Assembly: GCA_030248195.1 (NCBI GenBank)
Contig: JASAND010020580.1
Coordinates: 1 to 64,000, forward strand
Length of the DNA: 64,000 bases
Direction of reading: 5' to 3'
From: Trissonchulus latispiculum
Lineage: Eukaryota > Nematoda > Enoplea > Enoplida > Ironidae
Shown here: positions 1 through 10,545 of the stretch, in pieces
Numbering within the stretch: position 1 is the first letter of the stretch
Layout of the letters: each line of letters starts with the position of its first letter
Made by a program: the position numbers and the translations under genes
The notes under the pieces: model-generated
Databases searched by the model: none
What the model saw: only the letters and a program-made list of their open reading frames with translations
What the model was told of the DNA's origin: nothing

Positions 1-2110
1 AAAACGGTTTATACTGAAATTGAATTCTTTTCTTTTGTCGTATAAATCTGTTTCAAAGGTATTGTTATTTAGACTAATCTTCAGATCTAATACATTAGCT
101 TGAGTGTTATCTATATTTACTTTATTAAGTTCTAACTCATGAGGGGGTATATGTCATTTATAGTGAGGTCAAAAACGTTTTTATCATTGAAGGTGAATTA
201 TTACTCATCTATATATCTGCGTGCATTTAAGTAACTGGCTCTAACCGGTATTCTTTTCATTTAATATAAAATTGTATTCGAAATGATGTAAAGTGATATT
301 TGCTATAGTTGGGGCTGAATTCGTACCCATTGGAATTCAATTTGTTGTTTAAAAATTTTATCTCCTATGTTAAAGTAAGTGTTGTCGATTAGGCATTTAG
401 TGTAATATTACATCATAATAGTCAAATGTAGGGTATTTAGGTTCTCCATTTCCCCAGTATACTTTGTTGTATCTAAGGTGTAGTTTGGTGTGTAAAGTGT
501 CATTTGTATTTGTGCCTATAGATATTACAAATTTTCTTTCTTTTGTAAAAAAGAAATTTCAGAATTTTGTCCAGGGTTTGAGAGAGATGTTTAGTTGGTG
601 CATGCTTACTAGCGATAATTGTTCTGAATTTAATAGGGTCTTGTGAAATTTGGGTATTATATACATGAAAGGTAGCTTGAAAATGGGCTGCAGCATATTT
701 TAATTTATCGTTTATGGTTTTTATGTTATTGATAATGTCAGTTTCTGTCTTATTGTATATTTCAATGTATGTGTTGTTGTTATTGGTAATGTTGATTAGA
801 TCCACCTCTTTTAGAATAGAATAGTATATAAAATTGTTTACATATCATAGAGAAATTTTGAGGAGCTTTGTCAGTTAAAGTGAATACGAAGTGCTCGTGT
901 AAGTTAACTAATGCTTGCTTTAATGTCTGTAATCCGAATATTAGTAGGAATACTATGATTGAGTGGGAGATGTTTGAGATGGTCTTTTACCATTTCGCTT
1001 ACATACACGATCCAATCTCTTAATTTATCTATATCCCACTTATATTTCTTATTTAGTTTATTAATATATTTAATTAAAGATTGATCTATTGCGATCTGCG
1101 AACAATTAGTGTCTTTAACAGTGGGAAGTCTATATTTTGGTCCATAGTTTAATAGTTGTTTGACCTGACTATCTTCTATTATGTCAAAATTAGAAGTTAT
1201 AATGTGTTTATGATATTGATCTTTGTGATTAGATGTGTTACATTTGCATGTAAAACCATATTTATGGTGGTTATCTAAAAATTCAGTACAATTTAAGTTA
1301 GCAATTACTTGGCGATAATTTAAAATAAAAGTAGATATAGGATTATCATAGGAAAAGAATACGCGGGGTTTCCAGTCATTAGTCTTAGAATTGGGATATG
1401 GCCATTTGTCTTTACAAGATTCAAATATAGTATTTACTTTTATGTTGTCTAATAGTTTACTGTGAAAAGGAATAATAATATGCTCCTGATTTTTTCGTTT
1501 TGGAAATGTTTTGCGAGTATTTAAGTTCTGTTCTGAATTCTGTAATGTCCTTGATAAAATCATAAAGAACGTGGTTTTTGTAATTTTCGTTGAAGATTGC
1601 AATAGCCTTTATGCCATTCCAATCGATTGTATTTAATAAATGAAATATTTCTTTTTTGGTATGAGTATGTAGGGTGTCTAACATGTAGGGAGTTAATATG
1701 TTGTGACATTTATTTTTACGGTTGGTGCGGCATTTTTGCTATTGGCTTTGAGTCATCAGGTATCATTAAGTTGCGAAGTACGGAGGTTTTTGGATTTTCT
1801 CCATATAATAAGTCACCATTTTAATCCATAGGGATACTTAGTTTTTAATCGTTTTGTCCAATATTTTTCCTCATCTCTACGATACTTCTAGTGACGATTT
1901 CCTTTGAACTAGCTTTTGGGTAAGATTTCTATAATCTGGAATGCGGATCTACAGGTCCCCATATTAAAAAGTGTATGGCTAATCTTTTGCAACTGGCTTT
2001 TTGTGTGTTCTTTAAACTGTTCATAATGCTCTCTGACACGTTTGGAAAATTGTCTTCCCGTTTCACCTGGCATGTATCCTCCTCCCCTGCTACGGAGCCC
2101 CCGGAGGCAT
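1..2110 (-). mobile_element. Naiad-type Penelope-like retroelement, decayed, runs off left edge
   Basis: Read on the minus strand, a GIY-YIG-like endonuclease part (about 2093-1860, with PGETGRQF and KRVREHYE) is followed by a linker (KYWTKRLKTKYPYGL), then a CxC motif (TCKCNTS, codons near 1240-1248), then reverse transcriptase pieces: KFRTIIAS near 630, GIPMG-type PMGTNSAP near 335, and RYIDE near 215. Endonuclease before RT with a CxC linker is the permuted layout known for Naiad elements. Stops and frameshifts break the frame (for example two stops between endonuclease and linker), so this copy is dead. The first endonuclease residues (the YxxxC..C part) are missing, so it is truncated at about 2110, where DEPDC5 sequence resumes. 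RT type and domain order are seen; the Naiad name rests on knowledge of that clade. Confidence 0.85.
904..1602 (-). pseudogene. Naiad central domain with CxC motif and start of RT
   Basis: This is the longest open stretch of the left Naiad copy, 232 codons. It contains the CxC motif inside FTCKCNTSN, then a conserved block (KHIITSNFDII, LLNYGPKYRLP) that joins the endonuclease to the palm of the reverse transcriptase. A diverged version occurs in the second Naiad copy (LLSFGSKFRIP near 45290). It overlaps a neighbouring open frame (1457-1684) that continues the same protein upstream, so a frameshift lies near 1500-1600. Not expected to give a working protein. Confidence 0.75.
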
Positions 2111-2125
2111 TATTCGTATGAAGAC

Positions 2126-2184
2126 TTGCCATGAAGAAAGAAGAAAAAACCACAGGTTCCATGTGAACAGATCCGATCCGATAA
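2126..2184 (-). CDS. DEPDC5: DEPDC5/Iml1, possible exon after the DEP exon (tentative)
   Basis: The minus strand has an acceptor (TTAGTGAG) followed in phase 0 by LSDRICSHGTCGFFFF, then AA|GTCTTC as a possible donor. The position and the pattern (Ile-x-x-His-x-x...Phe-aromatic run) resemble the end of the DEP domain (LITHASG...FYGFYFY in animal DEPDC5), and the phase fits the preceding exon at 2609-2750. The similarity is weak and the donor is poor. It ends about 15 bp from the Naiad insertion, so the rest of the gene is either beyond the window or lost. Confidence 0.35.
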
Positions 2185-2608
2185 CTCACTAATCAAATAG
2201 AGACCAATAACAGCATCTACATCACGCTGAAATCACACGCAACTGGACGCACTTGCTCCATTTAATGTTACATAAAAGCCCACAACGAAAAACCGAAGAA
2301 TGTGTCAAGTAAAACATTGATGCTTTGCTTTGCGAAGCACAATATATTTGCATTTTTAAGCAAAGAAAGGAAGCAAATAAGATAGTAATGAAGAGTGCGA
2401 ACAGATAGTATTCTACTAGGCATACTGTGTCACCAGAGCAAAAACTATGCACTAATGGCTAACTTCCCAGCAAATGACCTTAGAGGGTACTCTATTACTA
2501 TTATTATCCATGTGCCTTGATATAATTAATTAGTTAATGTTCAACCAAACAACAGACTAAAAACTACCTTCCAAAAGAAGCACAAAAAGTCAATCATATT
2601 GAGTGTAC

Positions 2609-2750
2609 CTGGTCAAACTTAACGGTATCCTCAACGTTCTCAATGCCAGACACATTCTGAGTCAGCCAATGAACAAAATTGGCACTAATCAAAAGATGGG
2701 AAGGAAGTTTTCTTTTTCTCGACATGTTAGAATCAAATGGAAATCCTGTA
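2609..2750 (-). CDS. DEPDC5: DEPDC5/Iml1 exon: DEP domain
   Basis: Exon bounded by CTGTTTTAG on the acceptor side and CAG|GTACAC on the donor side. It enters in phase 2 and leaves in phase 0, matching the upstream exon. It encodes the first half of the DEP domain; HLLISANFVHWLTQNVSG matches the family pattern FISAEVVHWL. In DEPDC5 the DEP domain helps dock GATOR1 partners. The short STG at the exon start matches the STG that precedes this domain in animal DEPDC5. Confidence 0.93.
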
Positions 2751-3155
2751 CTAAAACAGTGAAACATGGTAAATGTCATGCATACAGTATATACAGTTTG
2801 TGCGTTGCGTAGAACTAGCTCTAAGCAAAAATATTGAGTAAAATTACATAGCTCTACGCAAAGAATTTTGAGCCAAACTAACTAAAAAGGCAAGGATTCA
2901 TTTGTCGAAACATTTGACCACTATAATAATAACGTTTCTAATTCCCTACTCAAGCACTTGCAATACATTTTAGGTGGAATTTCTCTACAAATGTAAGATA
3001 TTCAAGTATAATTTAAAAAAATTCGTTAAAATATTGTACTCGGACTACAAATATGTAAAATCAGCAAAATCTGAGAAGGTACAAAAATTAGAACCACGCT
3101 ACAACCCTCTATATCTTTAAGATCACAACAATTTTTTAGAACTCTTCGCTGATAC

Positions 3156-3437
3156 CTTGGATCCAAAAGTTTAGCCAAAACAGTGGCCGTCATGGCTGGT
3201 ACATCGGGACTGTTGGGAGAGGTCGAGCTAGCATCGCGAGGAAATCCCAACGGTACAAGATCCGGGGACATGGATCCATCCAAACGAGTGGTACTATCAC
3301 TGGTCGACAGCTGTGCTGACTGCGTTGTCACAGCTTTGGTGGTAAACTTGACAGGTTTGGATTCACGCACGGGCCTCAGATAGTTAACAATCTCAAGAAA
3401 GTGAACAAACGCTTCCAGTAAGGCCATCTTATCCATG
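3156..3437 (-). CDS. DEPDC5: DEPDC5/Iml1 exon: end of SHEN region and Ser/Thr-rich linker
   Basis: Acceptor TTTCAG, donor CCAAG|GTATCA; phase 2 in and phase 2 out. The exon starts with a helix (LLEAFVHFLEIVNYLRPVRE) that matches LLDGFVRFVEGLNRIRRR at the end of the family's middle region. It continues into a low-complexity Ser/Thr/Pro linker and ends with TATVLAKLLDPR, the helix just before the DEP domain. The frame is open throughout. Confidence 0.92.
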
Positions 3438-3715
3438 CTGAAACAAATCACAAATATATTACATTATACGATAGTTGAAAAGTCTGCAGATAAAATATGT
3501 GAAATTACAGGCTGAACAAGCGCAAGGAATTCAGGTAAAGGATCCATCAGAAACTACAGACCAAACATTTCAACAGAAAATCAGCGTTACAATATTTTGT
3601 CCCATACAACGCAATATTTGCAATTGTGTGGGACAAATTCAAAGCACCGCCGCGACAGCTTGTCTCATTCAGACATTAGCCAACCTCAAATCCAAAAATA
3701 GACAATCACACGCAC

Positions 3716-4012
3716 TTGTCACCCTCGTAGTAGTAAGAAAACAGATCACAGTATTGAGCACCATTAATTATGGCGGGAACACCTGGATGCCCACGGGGGA
3801 GGAGCATAAAGCGAGCCTCATAAAACTGAAGCAAATGACGAGGCAAAATATCGTCTTGCTCTCCTTTAGAGCAAATGAAGGGATCAACTCTGGACCAATT
3901 GTATCGCTCCAGTGCCTGATGATGAAAAAGAGTGCTGCTGGAAGCGTAGACAGAAGCATCCGGAACTTGAAACTGATAGCGATAGGAAAAATCGTCCAGA
4001 ATATAGCCATGT
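3716..4012 (-). CDS. DEPDC5: DEPDC5/Iml1 exon: SHEN-region core
   Basis: The largest exon seen (297 bp), between CTGTTTCAG and GACAA|GTGCGT, phase 2 in and phase 2 out. Diagnostic blocks are FSYRYQFQVPD, then YNWSRVDPFICS, then LLQFYEARFMLLPRG, in the same order as YKWNYLDQYIC and LKFWRTRFLLLP of animal DEPDC5. These identify the gene with little doubt. DEPDC5 is the GATOR1 subunit that contacts Rag GTPases and restrains mTORC1 at the lysosome; that function is family knowledge. Confidence 0.96.
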
Positions 4013-4227
4013 CTGAAACAGAAGAATCCACAATGCATCAAATCAAGTACACAATTGGTTATTGTGTAATAGTACTCGTTAAATAGTACAGACGTTTGCA
4101 CAGTACCAAAATTAAAGATACGGATACTGCATTAATCAGATGATACCGGTTGAATAGTGATTGGGTTTAGAGATAAAACGAAATGAAATATTTATACATT
4201 TTAAGAACGTAAAATCCAAGTGCACAC

Positions 4228-4313
4228 CTTGGTGTAAATTTGGTCACAATAACTTGATTCCCGCTAAGCACTAAACGATGATAAATTCGGTTGTTACTCA
4301 TGTAGCATTCCTT
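4228..4313 (-). CDS. DEPDC5: DEPDC5/Iml1 exon: SHEN-region strand block
   Basis: Acceptor GTTTTAG, donor ACCAAG|GTGTGC; phase 0 in, phase 2 out. The translation contains NRIYHRLVLSGNQVIVTKF followed by TPR, matching the family pattern GRTFHKVTL...ITVTRYLPK. It is split from its neighbours by two short introns (about 165 and 215 bp), typical of the compact parts of this gene. Confidence 0.93.
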
Positions 4314-4477
4314 CTAAAACAGGTAAGAGAAATCATTTTGTCCAAATCTTGATGCCCGCAAAATGTAACTGGTTTGAATGAATGATCTTTATGCAAAGTG
4401 ATACAAGGCATAATTATTGCAAAAGCAATGCAACCAGAAACGAAATGCTGACACGCAGAAAAGCAACCAAAACTGAC

Positions 4478-4567
4478 ACTAATGGGCCTCGAGTTGAAAG
4501 TTGGACCCAAGAGACATGCAGCAGCGGAATGAATCATCTCATTAGGTAAAGTAATAATCTGATAACC
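4478..4567 (-). CDS. DEPDC5: DEPDC5/Iml1 exon following ICQRL...GYQII junction
   Basis: Acceptor TTTTAG, then GYQIITLPNEMIHSAA in phase 0, directly continuing the family motif ICQRLxQ|GYQII from the exon at 5874-5934. I chose the donor AGT|GTCAGT because it is the first in-phase donor with good consensus. A later one (CCA|GTTACA) would lengthen the exon by up to about 130 bases, so the 3' end is uncertain. Confidence 0.85.
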
Positions 4568-4671
4568 CTAAAATGAAAAATTCTGATTCCGCACTAATTC
4601 TGTAAATCTACACTCTACAGACTATCATGTTCTTTGATAGGTGTAATCTAAAAAGCTTTGAATGCTAATAA

Positions 4672-5752
4672 AGCCCGGTTCATACTTGTCTCTATGTCTC
4701 TGTCTCTGAGTCTCTGTCTCTACGTCTCTGTCCCTTTGTCTCTACACTGATAGAGACGTCTCTACACTGATTAAAAGGACAAAAAGACAGAGACTAGGTC
4801 ATGTGACTAGAGTTGTGCCGTTAACAAATTTCCCGGGCCGGGACCGGGCCCGGGCCTGCGGAACCAACCGGGCCGGGCCTCGGGCCGGGCCGAGCCCGGG
4901 CCCGGAGGCCGCCCGGCCCGGAGGCCCGATTCAAGGCCCGGTAGGCCCGGTGGGCCCGGCGGCCCGGTGGGCCCGGCGGCCCGGTGGGCCCGGCGGCCCG
5001 GTGTAGGCCCGGTCGGCCCGGTGAAGGCCCGGCATACAAAAAACAGTGCCAAACAATAGTTAGTGCTATTTATTACAACTTAGACAACTCGCGTAAGCTT
5101 AAATTGGACTTTCTAGTGAAGAAATTGTGGAAAAAATTAGAAAATGGGTAGTAAAAATTTGACCGGGCCTCACCGGGCCCGGCCGTGCCTCCCAGGCCCG
5201 GTAGGCCCGGCTCGGGCCGGGCCTGCGCGACCGACCGGGCCTGGGCCCGGGCCGGGCATACCGCTCCAACAACCGGGCCCGGGCCGGCCCGGTGCAGGCC
5301 CGGCCCGGGCCCGGCCCGGAGCCCGAGGCCCGATTCAAAGCCCGGGCACAACTCTACATGTGACAACTAATTCAAATTCTATTGGTCACTGGGTTTAATC
5401 AAAAACGAGCAAAACGTATTTCAGTCGAAAAATATTATGCTACTATTGTTGTCCAATTAACAGCCGAAGTTCTATTATGTTGAAAATTGACTTTAAAATT
5501 AGTTAAAAATGTAGTTACTTTTAAATATCCAATTTAACAGACATATCACGTGTTAGAATCTGCTATTTTGATCGGCTGCCGCTTAAGGACAGGCAGAAAA
5601 GTTGAGCATTGTTCGACTTCGCTTAGAGACTCTTAAGGACAGCTTAGAGACAAAAGGACAAAAAGACAGAGACAGGTATGAACCGGCTAAAGACAGAGAC
5701 ATAGAGACAGAGACCTAGAGACAGAGACTCAGAGACAAGTATGAACCGGGCT
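4672..5752. mobile_element. TIR element (Harbinger-like, 3-bp TAA duplication) with GTCTCT repeats
   Basis: The termini are inverted repeats AGCCCGGTTCATACTTGTCT and its complement, flanked by TAA at 4669-4671 and 5753-5755. Inside each end are runs of GTCTCTGTCTCT / AGAGACAGAGAC in opposite orientation. There is no transposase ORF, so it is a MITE. A 3-bp TAA duplication is typical of PIF/Harbinger and ISL2EU elements; that assignment is inferred. A second MITE is nested inside (4808-5356). It lies in a DEPDC5 intron. Confidence 0.75.
4808..5356. mobile_element. hAT-type MITE with CCCGGG/GGCCCGG subterminal arrays
   Basis: Termini TAGAGTTGTGCC and GGGCACAACTCTA are inverted repeats, flanked by an exact 8-bp duplication CATGTGAC (4800-4807 and 5357-5364), the hAT signature. 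Both ends carry about 200 bp of very GC-rich short repeats built from GGCCCGG and CCCGGGCC, unlike the AT-rich surroundings; the middle 120 bp is AT-rich and unique. Open frames across the GC-rich parts are Pro/Gly/Arg repeats on both strands and are not genes. Confidence 0.9.
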
Positions 5753-5873
5753 TAAGAGTACAAAGATAATCGATAAAACAGTCACTTATTCACGGATCCA
5801 CAGGGGATACAAAGGAATCAATAAAATAAACCAGGTGCAATAAATAAATAAATAAATAAATCAAGCAATTGAC

Positions 5874-5934
5874 CTGTTGCAATCTTTGGCATATCAGTTC
5901 GTTGAAAATCACATCACACGACGCGTCCTGCCAT
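5874..5934 (-). CDS. DEPDC5: DEPDC5/Iml1 exon: ICQRL motif
   Basis: Acceptor CGTCAG, donor CAACAG|GTCAAT; phase 2 in, phase 0 out. It encodes WQDASCDVIFNELICQRLQQ, matching the family block VFEEFICQRLMQ just before GYQII. Its 61 bp and phases join the exons on either side in frame. Confidence 0.95.
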
Positions 5935-6210
5935 CTGACGAATACAAATAAGAACAGAAATAATAAAAATAATATCAAGACTGACAAGCAGTATAATATA
6001 GCATACTGAGGGAAATACACTGTGTTCTAATAATGTACGTGAACTACATGTACTACATGACCCAAATTTCCGCAAACGCCACACATAATTTGATATTGCA
6101 TATTGTGCACTACTTGCATACGCAACCAGATTAATAGATGAGAAAGAAATAAAGAACATATCAAAAATCTGTGAGTGAACATAGTAGGCAGGAAAGGTAG
6201 GACGACTTAC

Positions 6211-6349
6211 AGTTCCTTTCTCAAGCCATCATCCAGCTCAATCACGTGTTCAGAAAAGACATAATCATTCTGCAGAGAGTGACCATCTGGGAAGAAGTCT
6301 GTTGTGACCGGAAGACAAGCCGGTACTGATAAGGCCTTCCAATCCACGT
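6211..6349 (-). CDS. DEPDC5: DEPDC5/Iml1 exon: DWK...PACLPxTTDxFPD motif
   Basis: Acceptor TTTTAG, donor AACT|GTAAGT; phase 1 in, phase 2 out. It carries the most recognisable DEPDC5 signature, [20 protein letters not shown], followed by LQNDYVF (family: [22 protein letters not shown]...LQNDY). This fixes gene and strand. Confidence 0.97.
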
Positions 6350-6707
6350 CTAAAACATTAAACAAAGACAACGCATAAACATAATCAATAAGCTCACAGG
6401 ATTCTAAAAATGCTACATATGGCCCGACTAACTGGAAAGTTTTCAGTTATTAAAGTACAGGGGAAAGCATTGCTTTGTTGATAAATTGCTATCTGTTTTG
6501 CAGTTTTGTATCAGCCTATATATACACAAGACTTCAAGATAATTATCTATAATTGTGCAGTGTACTAAAAATGTTCCTCCTGCATTTGTAAAGAATAACC
6601 TTGATAAGAAAATTATGTACAAAAAATTGTCCTTGTCTACTTCAAAACTTCATAGCGATAAGCTTAAATACCCAAAAAGCTTACTACAGTTTACAATACA
6701 TAAATAC

Positions 6708-6784
6708 CAATTTGGATATCAGGATTCCACTGTTCCTCTCCCGTAACTCCCCAGGCCCAGACCAAACTTGACTTAGTCTCAGCT
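6708..6784 (-). CDS. DEPDC5: DEPDC5/Iml1 exon: WAWGVTGEExW motif
   Basis: Acceptor CAGGAAG, donor AATTG|GTATTT; phase 2 in, phase 1 out, which matches both neighbours. It encodes SLVWAWGVTGEEQWNPD. WAWG(V/A)TGEQxW just before the DWK motif is a conserved block in invertebrate Iml1 proteins, as far as I recall. The acceptor was chosen by phase; the alternative CAG seven bases earlier would put a stop in frame. Confidence 0.85.
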
Positions 6785-7361
6785 CTTCCTGGAAAAATTT
6801 AAGTTATTTCTTCAAGTATACAATAACAATCAAAGTAAAAGTCAGCGAAACTAAAGCTGGACACAAAAGTCTAAGTAGAAACTTGTTACCACTTGAACAG
6901 TGCGTGCGTATCAAAGCAATTGATACCTTGTCGAGGCATCATATTTCTGTCATGAGGAGAAGCCGAATCGCTGCTAAACAGTTCAAAAATGGAACATCGT
7001 ACACAAAACAGTATTTGGCTGTGTCCTTCTTAATATCTTCAATGTGGTAAATAATCACAGCGTGCCTATTCTGAAAATGAACACTGTGAAAAGACGGGCC
7101 TTTAACACCCCAGAAGTAATAGAATTTCATCCAAAAGCAGCTCATACGACGTCAAATTTTAAAAACATTCCTGATAACTTGTGGCCTTTACCCACAATAA
7201 AATATGTAAGGTTCACATTGACTTCAATGAACTGAAATAAACGTATGTCGGAAAGTTAACGAGCATCTTGGTGCGTCCAAATCATAAGAGTAGACAAAAG
7301 AAAAGCACTAAACTGTCAATATCTGTGTGCAAAACGTTTACTGGAACGAGAAATGATTTAC

Positions 7362-7503
7362 TCATCAGTTGGCGTCGTAGCAAGTGCTTCCGGTTCTTCA
7401 AGAACATTGGCTGCAACGCTTGCGCCAGGCTCCGAAGGATCCGAGAAAATCACCGGAATTCCAGCAAGGAAATGATGAGCCTGTTTGGCATAGCCTTTGG
7501 AGT
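7362..7503 (-). CDS. DEPDC5: DEPDC5/Iml1 exon: variable linker
   Basis: Acceptor ATTTAG, donor GATGA|GTAAAT; phase 1 in, phase 2 out. The translation (starting SKGYAKQAHHFLAG and rich in Ala, Pro, Glu) has little recognisable conservation, as expected for the linker after the RRRWxHxFP motif. Called from correct phases, good splice sites and position. Confidence 0.8.
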
Positions 7504-7712
7504 CTAAATAAAATAATGGATATAATAAAGCTTGGTCATTGTAAAAGCATTGTGAAATCAAGTTATTTACAAATAATTATTAAATAAATAATATAAATGA
7601 TAGAAACAAACTCAGCTTTCAGAAACAAGAAAAATTAGCGCAATCAAAAATATACATAAAAAATAAATAAACAATAAACATGCAAGTAATAGCATGCACA
7701 AAAGCAACAAAC

Positions 7713-7910
7713 CGGTCGGAAACACATGGATCCAGCGGCGCCTGTTGGATGTAACTTTCACTGAGAAATCGGCAGGTTTGAAAGGATTAAAGAGAGAGTG
7801 AGCAGGAGATATGGCCGACTGTTTCTTGCAGGCAGAACCGCCCAGAGGAGGCGAAACACAGCTGCTCTCACTGACAGTATGATGTCGATCGCCCTCAGAA
7901 CTCCGTCGCT
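7713..7910 (-). CDS. DEPDC5: DEPDC5/Iml1 exon: NPF...TSNRRRWxHxFP motif
   Basis: Acceptor GTTTAG, donor GACCG|GTTTGT; phase 1 in, phase 1 out. A Ser-rich start leads into LFNPFKPADFSVKVTSNRRR and WIHVFP, matching the family's INPFAPS...LTSNRRRWMHTFP. Strong evidence for DEPDC5. Confidence 0.95.
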
Positions 7911-8241
7911 CTAAACACAGAAAAACAAACAAAAAGCTAGCAAAATATGTGAAAACTCATTTATCCTTATTTTTGTCCAAAATCATATTCATAAACAAGA
8001 CCGTGCATGACAAACCGATCAGCTGGTAACGATAACAGAAAGTATTCATCTCAATCCATGACTGAAGGTCGACAAGCTGTGGTCTTGAATTCTTGAAGTA
8101 GATATTAAAGTCAATCTATGTAATTCCCACAATCAAATGCACAAAAGTAATAGAAGCTGATTCCTTGCAGAAAATGGTCATCAAAAAATTTATATCTATA
8201 AAACCTAACATTTAAATCTTTTTGCTAATGAAGGCAGGTAC

Positions 8242-8339
8242 CTCTCATGCCTCTCTGACCGCTGTCCGTCCTACCCCTTGTCATCGGACTGAGCCGGCTG
8301 GCAAATTCTTTAGACCCCGCATAAGAATCCTTATGAACT
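8242..8339 (-). CDS. DEPDC5: DEPDC5/Iml1 exon: variable linker
   Basis: Acceptor TTTTTTAG, donor GAGAG|GTACCT; phase 2 in, phase 1 out, exactly what the flanking exons need (joining them directly would give a stop). It encodes a basic, Ser-rich stretch (EFASRLSPMTRGRTD) with no strong match, as expected here. Confidence 0.8.
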
Positions 8340-8887
8340 CTAAAAAATCAAAAATTATTAACCAACCAACCAACCAACCCAACCAAAATCATAAACGAGT
8401 AACGTCCATAGCTAAAATTGAAAATGCATCTCATCAGGTTGTTGTTGCAGATATCCGTTCGCTAGGAAGGTGATGGTACGTATAGAAGTAGGTCCTGTCT
8501 AGCTCGTTTTGGATTGGCAAATATTTGTATAACACACACAAGCCTACAACTATATTTACTATAAACTCTAAGAAGCAGAGCATATAGCGTACAGCATGTA
8601 CATTAATTGCTAATCCTTCTCTTTGAACCCATCCACACTTCAGTGGGCAAATTCATACAAACAAAAGTGCTGTTTAGACAAAAGAATGCAAAGAAAAACA
8701 ACCATAATTTTGCCCCACATTTCTCAAAAAGAATTTAAAGGAATTCATGACTCACGAAATAAACACTGAGTTTTAAGGGAGGAGTCTCCCCACCACCTCC
8801 TGACCACTTCCCCTTCTATTCTTGCTTGAAACCCCAGAAACAGAGTGGGGAAATCGATAACACGGACAAACAGAGTGGCATTCAAAC

Positions 8888-9030
8888 CTTGCTGTTTTAG
8901 AAGTACTGCTGGGCAGCAGGTTATTTCTATCAAATTCATCAAAGTCCAAGAACTGAGTCAATGGTTGCTCTCCCTCTAAGCAGGAGCGCATTATAAAGGC
9001 TTTTCCATTCGGATTGACAGGTTGCATCAT
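8888..9030 (-). CDS. DEPDC5: DEPDC5/Iml1 exon: end of SABA region into linker
   Basis: Acceptor CTTTTTAG, donor GCAAG|GTTTGA; phase 0 in, phase 2 out. It encodes an acidic stretch, QFLDFDEFDRNNLLPS, that lines up with VDYDAYDAQVFRLPGPS of animal DEPDC5. The rest is variable. Confidence 0.88.
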
Positions 9031-9174
9031 CTAAAAAGAATATCAGAAACAACAAAAAAGTATGTAGTGAAATTCAAATAATACAAAAAAAGATTGTAAG
9101 CACTGTACTTCTAGTATTTAAAACAATTTTGTGGACCGAGCAATTATATACTTCATTTTTAAATGTATATATAC

Positions 9175-9300
9175 CGCTTCCGGCAATTTAATTCTCGGCA
9201 TAAATTTCACATAAGATCTTGAGTATCGAACAGGATTATAGTAGCTCAGATTCATCCAGTGCGGAACGTTGTAGTTTTGCTCACCACCTTTATAATGAAC
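9175..9300 (-). CDS. DEPDC5: DEPDC5/Iml1 exon: NVPHWMN...PRIKL motif
   Basis: Acceptor TTTTTAG, donor GAAGCG|GTATAT; phase 0 in and out (42 codons). It encodes YNVPHWMNLSYYN and FMPRIKLPEA, matching YNIPHWINHSFYTS and FTPRIKLAGK. The intron upstream of it holds the 7.7-kb palindromic element. Confidence 0.95.
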
Positions 9301-9515
9301 CTAAAAAGTTCACAAAATTCAGTCAGACCGACCACAATACACAGTTTGAGCTGCTTGAGACAGCAAATAAACCAATTTAATAAAACGTTTGCTAGCTGGT
9401 GTTTTGCTCAGATTTATATTAAAACGTAAGTGGATATCCTGACTATCCCATCCAACACCTGAGGTAAAGGGCAAGAAAGTAGCTGAAAAATGAGTGTTCT
9501 GCGACAGCAGCCTAC

Positions 9516-9548
9516 TATGTGTTAAAGATAGATTATCTTTAACACATA
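9516..9548. repeat. Perfect 15-bp dyad near left end of the palindromic element
   Basis: TATGTGTTAAAGATA, three bases, then the exact complement TATCTTTAACACATA. The same dyad lies at the mirror position on the right (17088-17120). Just inside it on the left, an element ATCTTTAACACATAAACCAC is repeated directly at about 9534 and 9611. Subterminal dyads and repeats could bind the element's integrase; that is inference. Confidence 0.8.
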
Positions 9549-10545
9549 AACCACACTTTTAATCAAACTAATTTTGAAGCAATATTCTGCGTTTTACATT
9601 TTGATATTAAGATCTTTAACACATAAACCACACTTTTACTCAAACTAATTTTGTTGTAATAGGCAGTATCTAGAAAGGGTTTATCGTCAGCTGTGTCTTT
9701 CAATATATACTGACACAAATTTTTTATATCACAGCAACTGGTTTGGTAAACATACATTATCCAACAGGTTTTCAAACAAGTTTTATGAAAGCAATACTGC
9801 TAAATTAATTTTTTCCGATTTTTTTTGATTGAAGGGTTCTTGTTAAACATGTGTTCAAACCAATTTTGAATTTTAATAATATTTTGTTCAAATAGAAACT
9901 TCCGATAATAAAATGTTCAGGTTCCCCAATTACCATTTTTTAATTTCCGATTTTGGTGGTCCTTTGTAAAGCTCACTATTAATATTTCAATTTTATCTCT
10001 ACAAGGTTTCAACAACAATCCGATTGCTTCTACCATTCTCTATTCATTAATTAAAATTTTCATCAGACAAACCATTACCAGTTTTGCCTGTCGCTTGTTG
10101 AACATTTGTTCGTAATCATCTCAAATTATCATAGCAAACCTTACTATATACGTTGTGGCGATATAATTTGAATGTTGATGTCAAGGAGGATATGCCAAAT
10201 TTATGGAAAAATAAAAGGTATTTTATTTTTGTTAAGCAATGATGAAGAATAAGAATTTATTATATGTGTACGTTTGACCGTGCATGTCATAATATGCCAA
10301 ATAAGACAGCCAAATTATATGTATTATAAAATTTTTAGACTCATTTGATTCAGCTAACCTTTAGTTTAAAAATATTTATATATTTAGTTTGAAACTCATG
10401 TTTATCTAAAGAATAGAACAATATTAATCTTCAAAGTTCCGAATTTATATATATCTAAATTCTTGCACAAGTTCAATGTTATTAAGACACTCCAAATAAG
10501 TTGATTACCGTTTCGGCCCCCGCCCATACGATTTTTTCTTTTTCT

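Noticed and set aside
3475..4086. 203-codon plus-strand frame
   Set aside because: It is the antisense of the DEPDC5 exon at 3716-4012 and has no domain of its own.
4803..5398. Several open frames on both strands rich in Pro, Gly, Arg and Ala
   Set aside because: They come from the GGCCCGG arrays of the hAT MITE; open in many frames at once, with no conserved domain.
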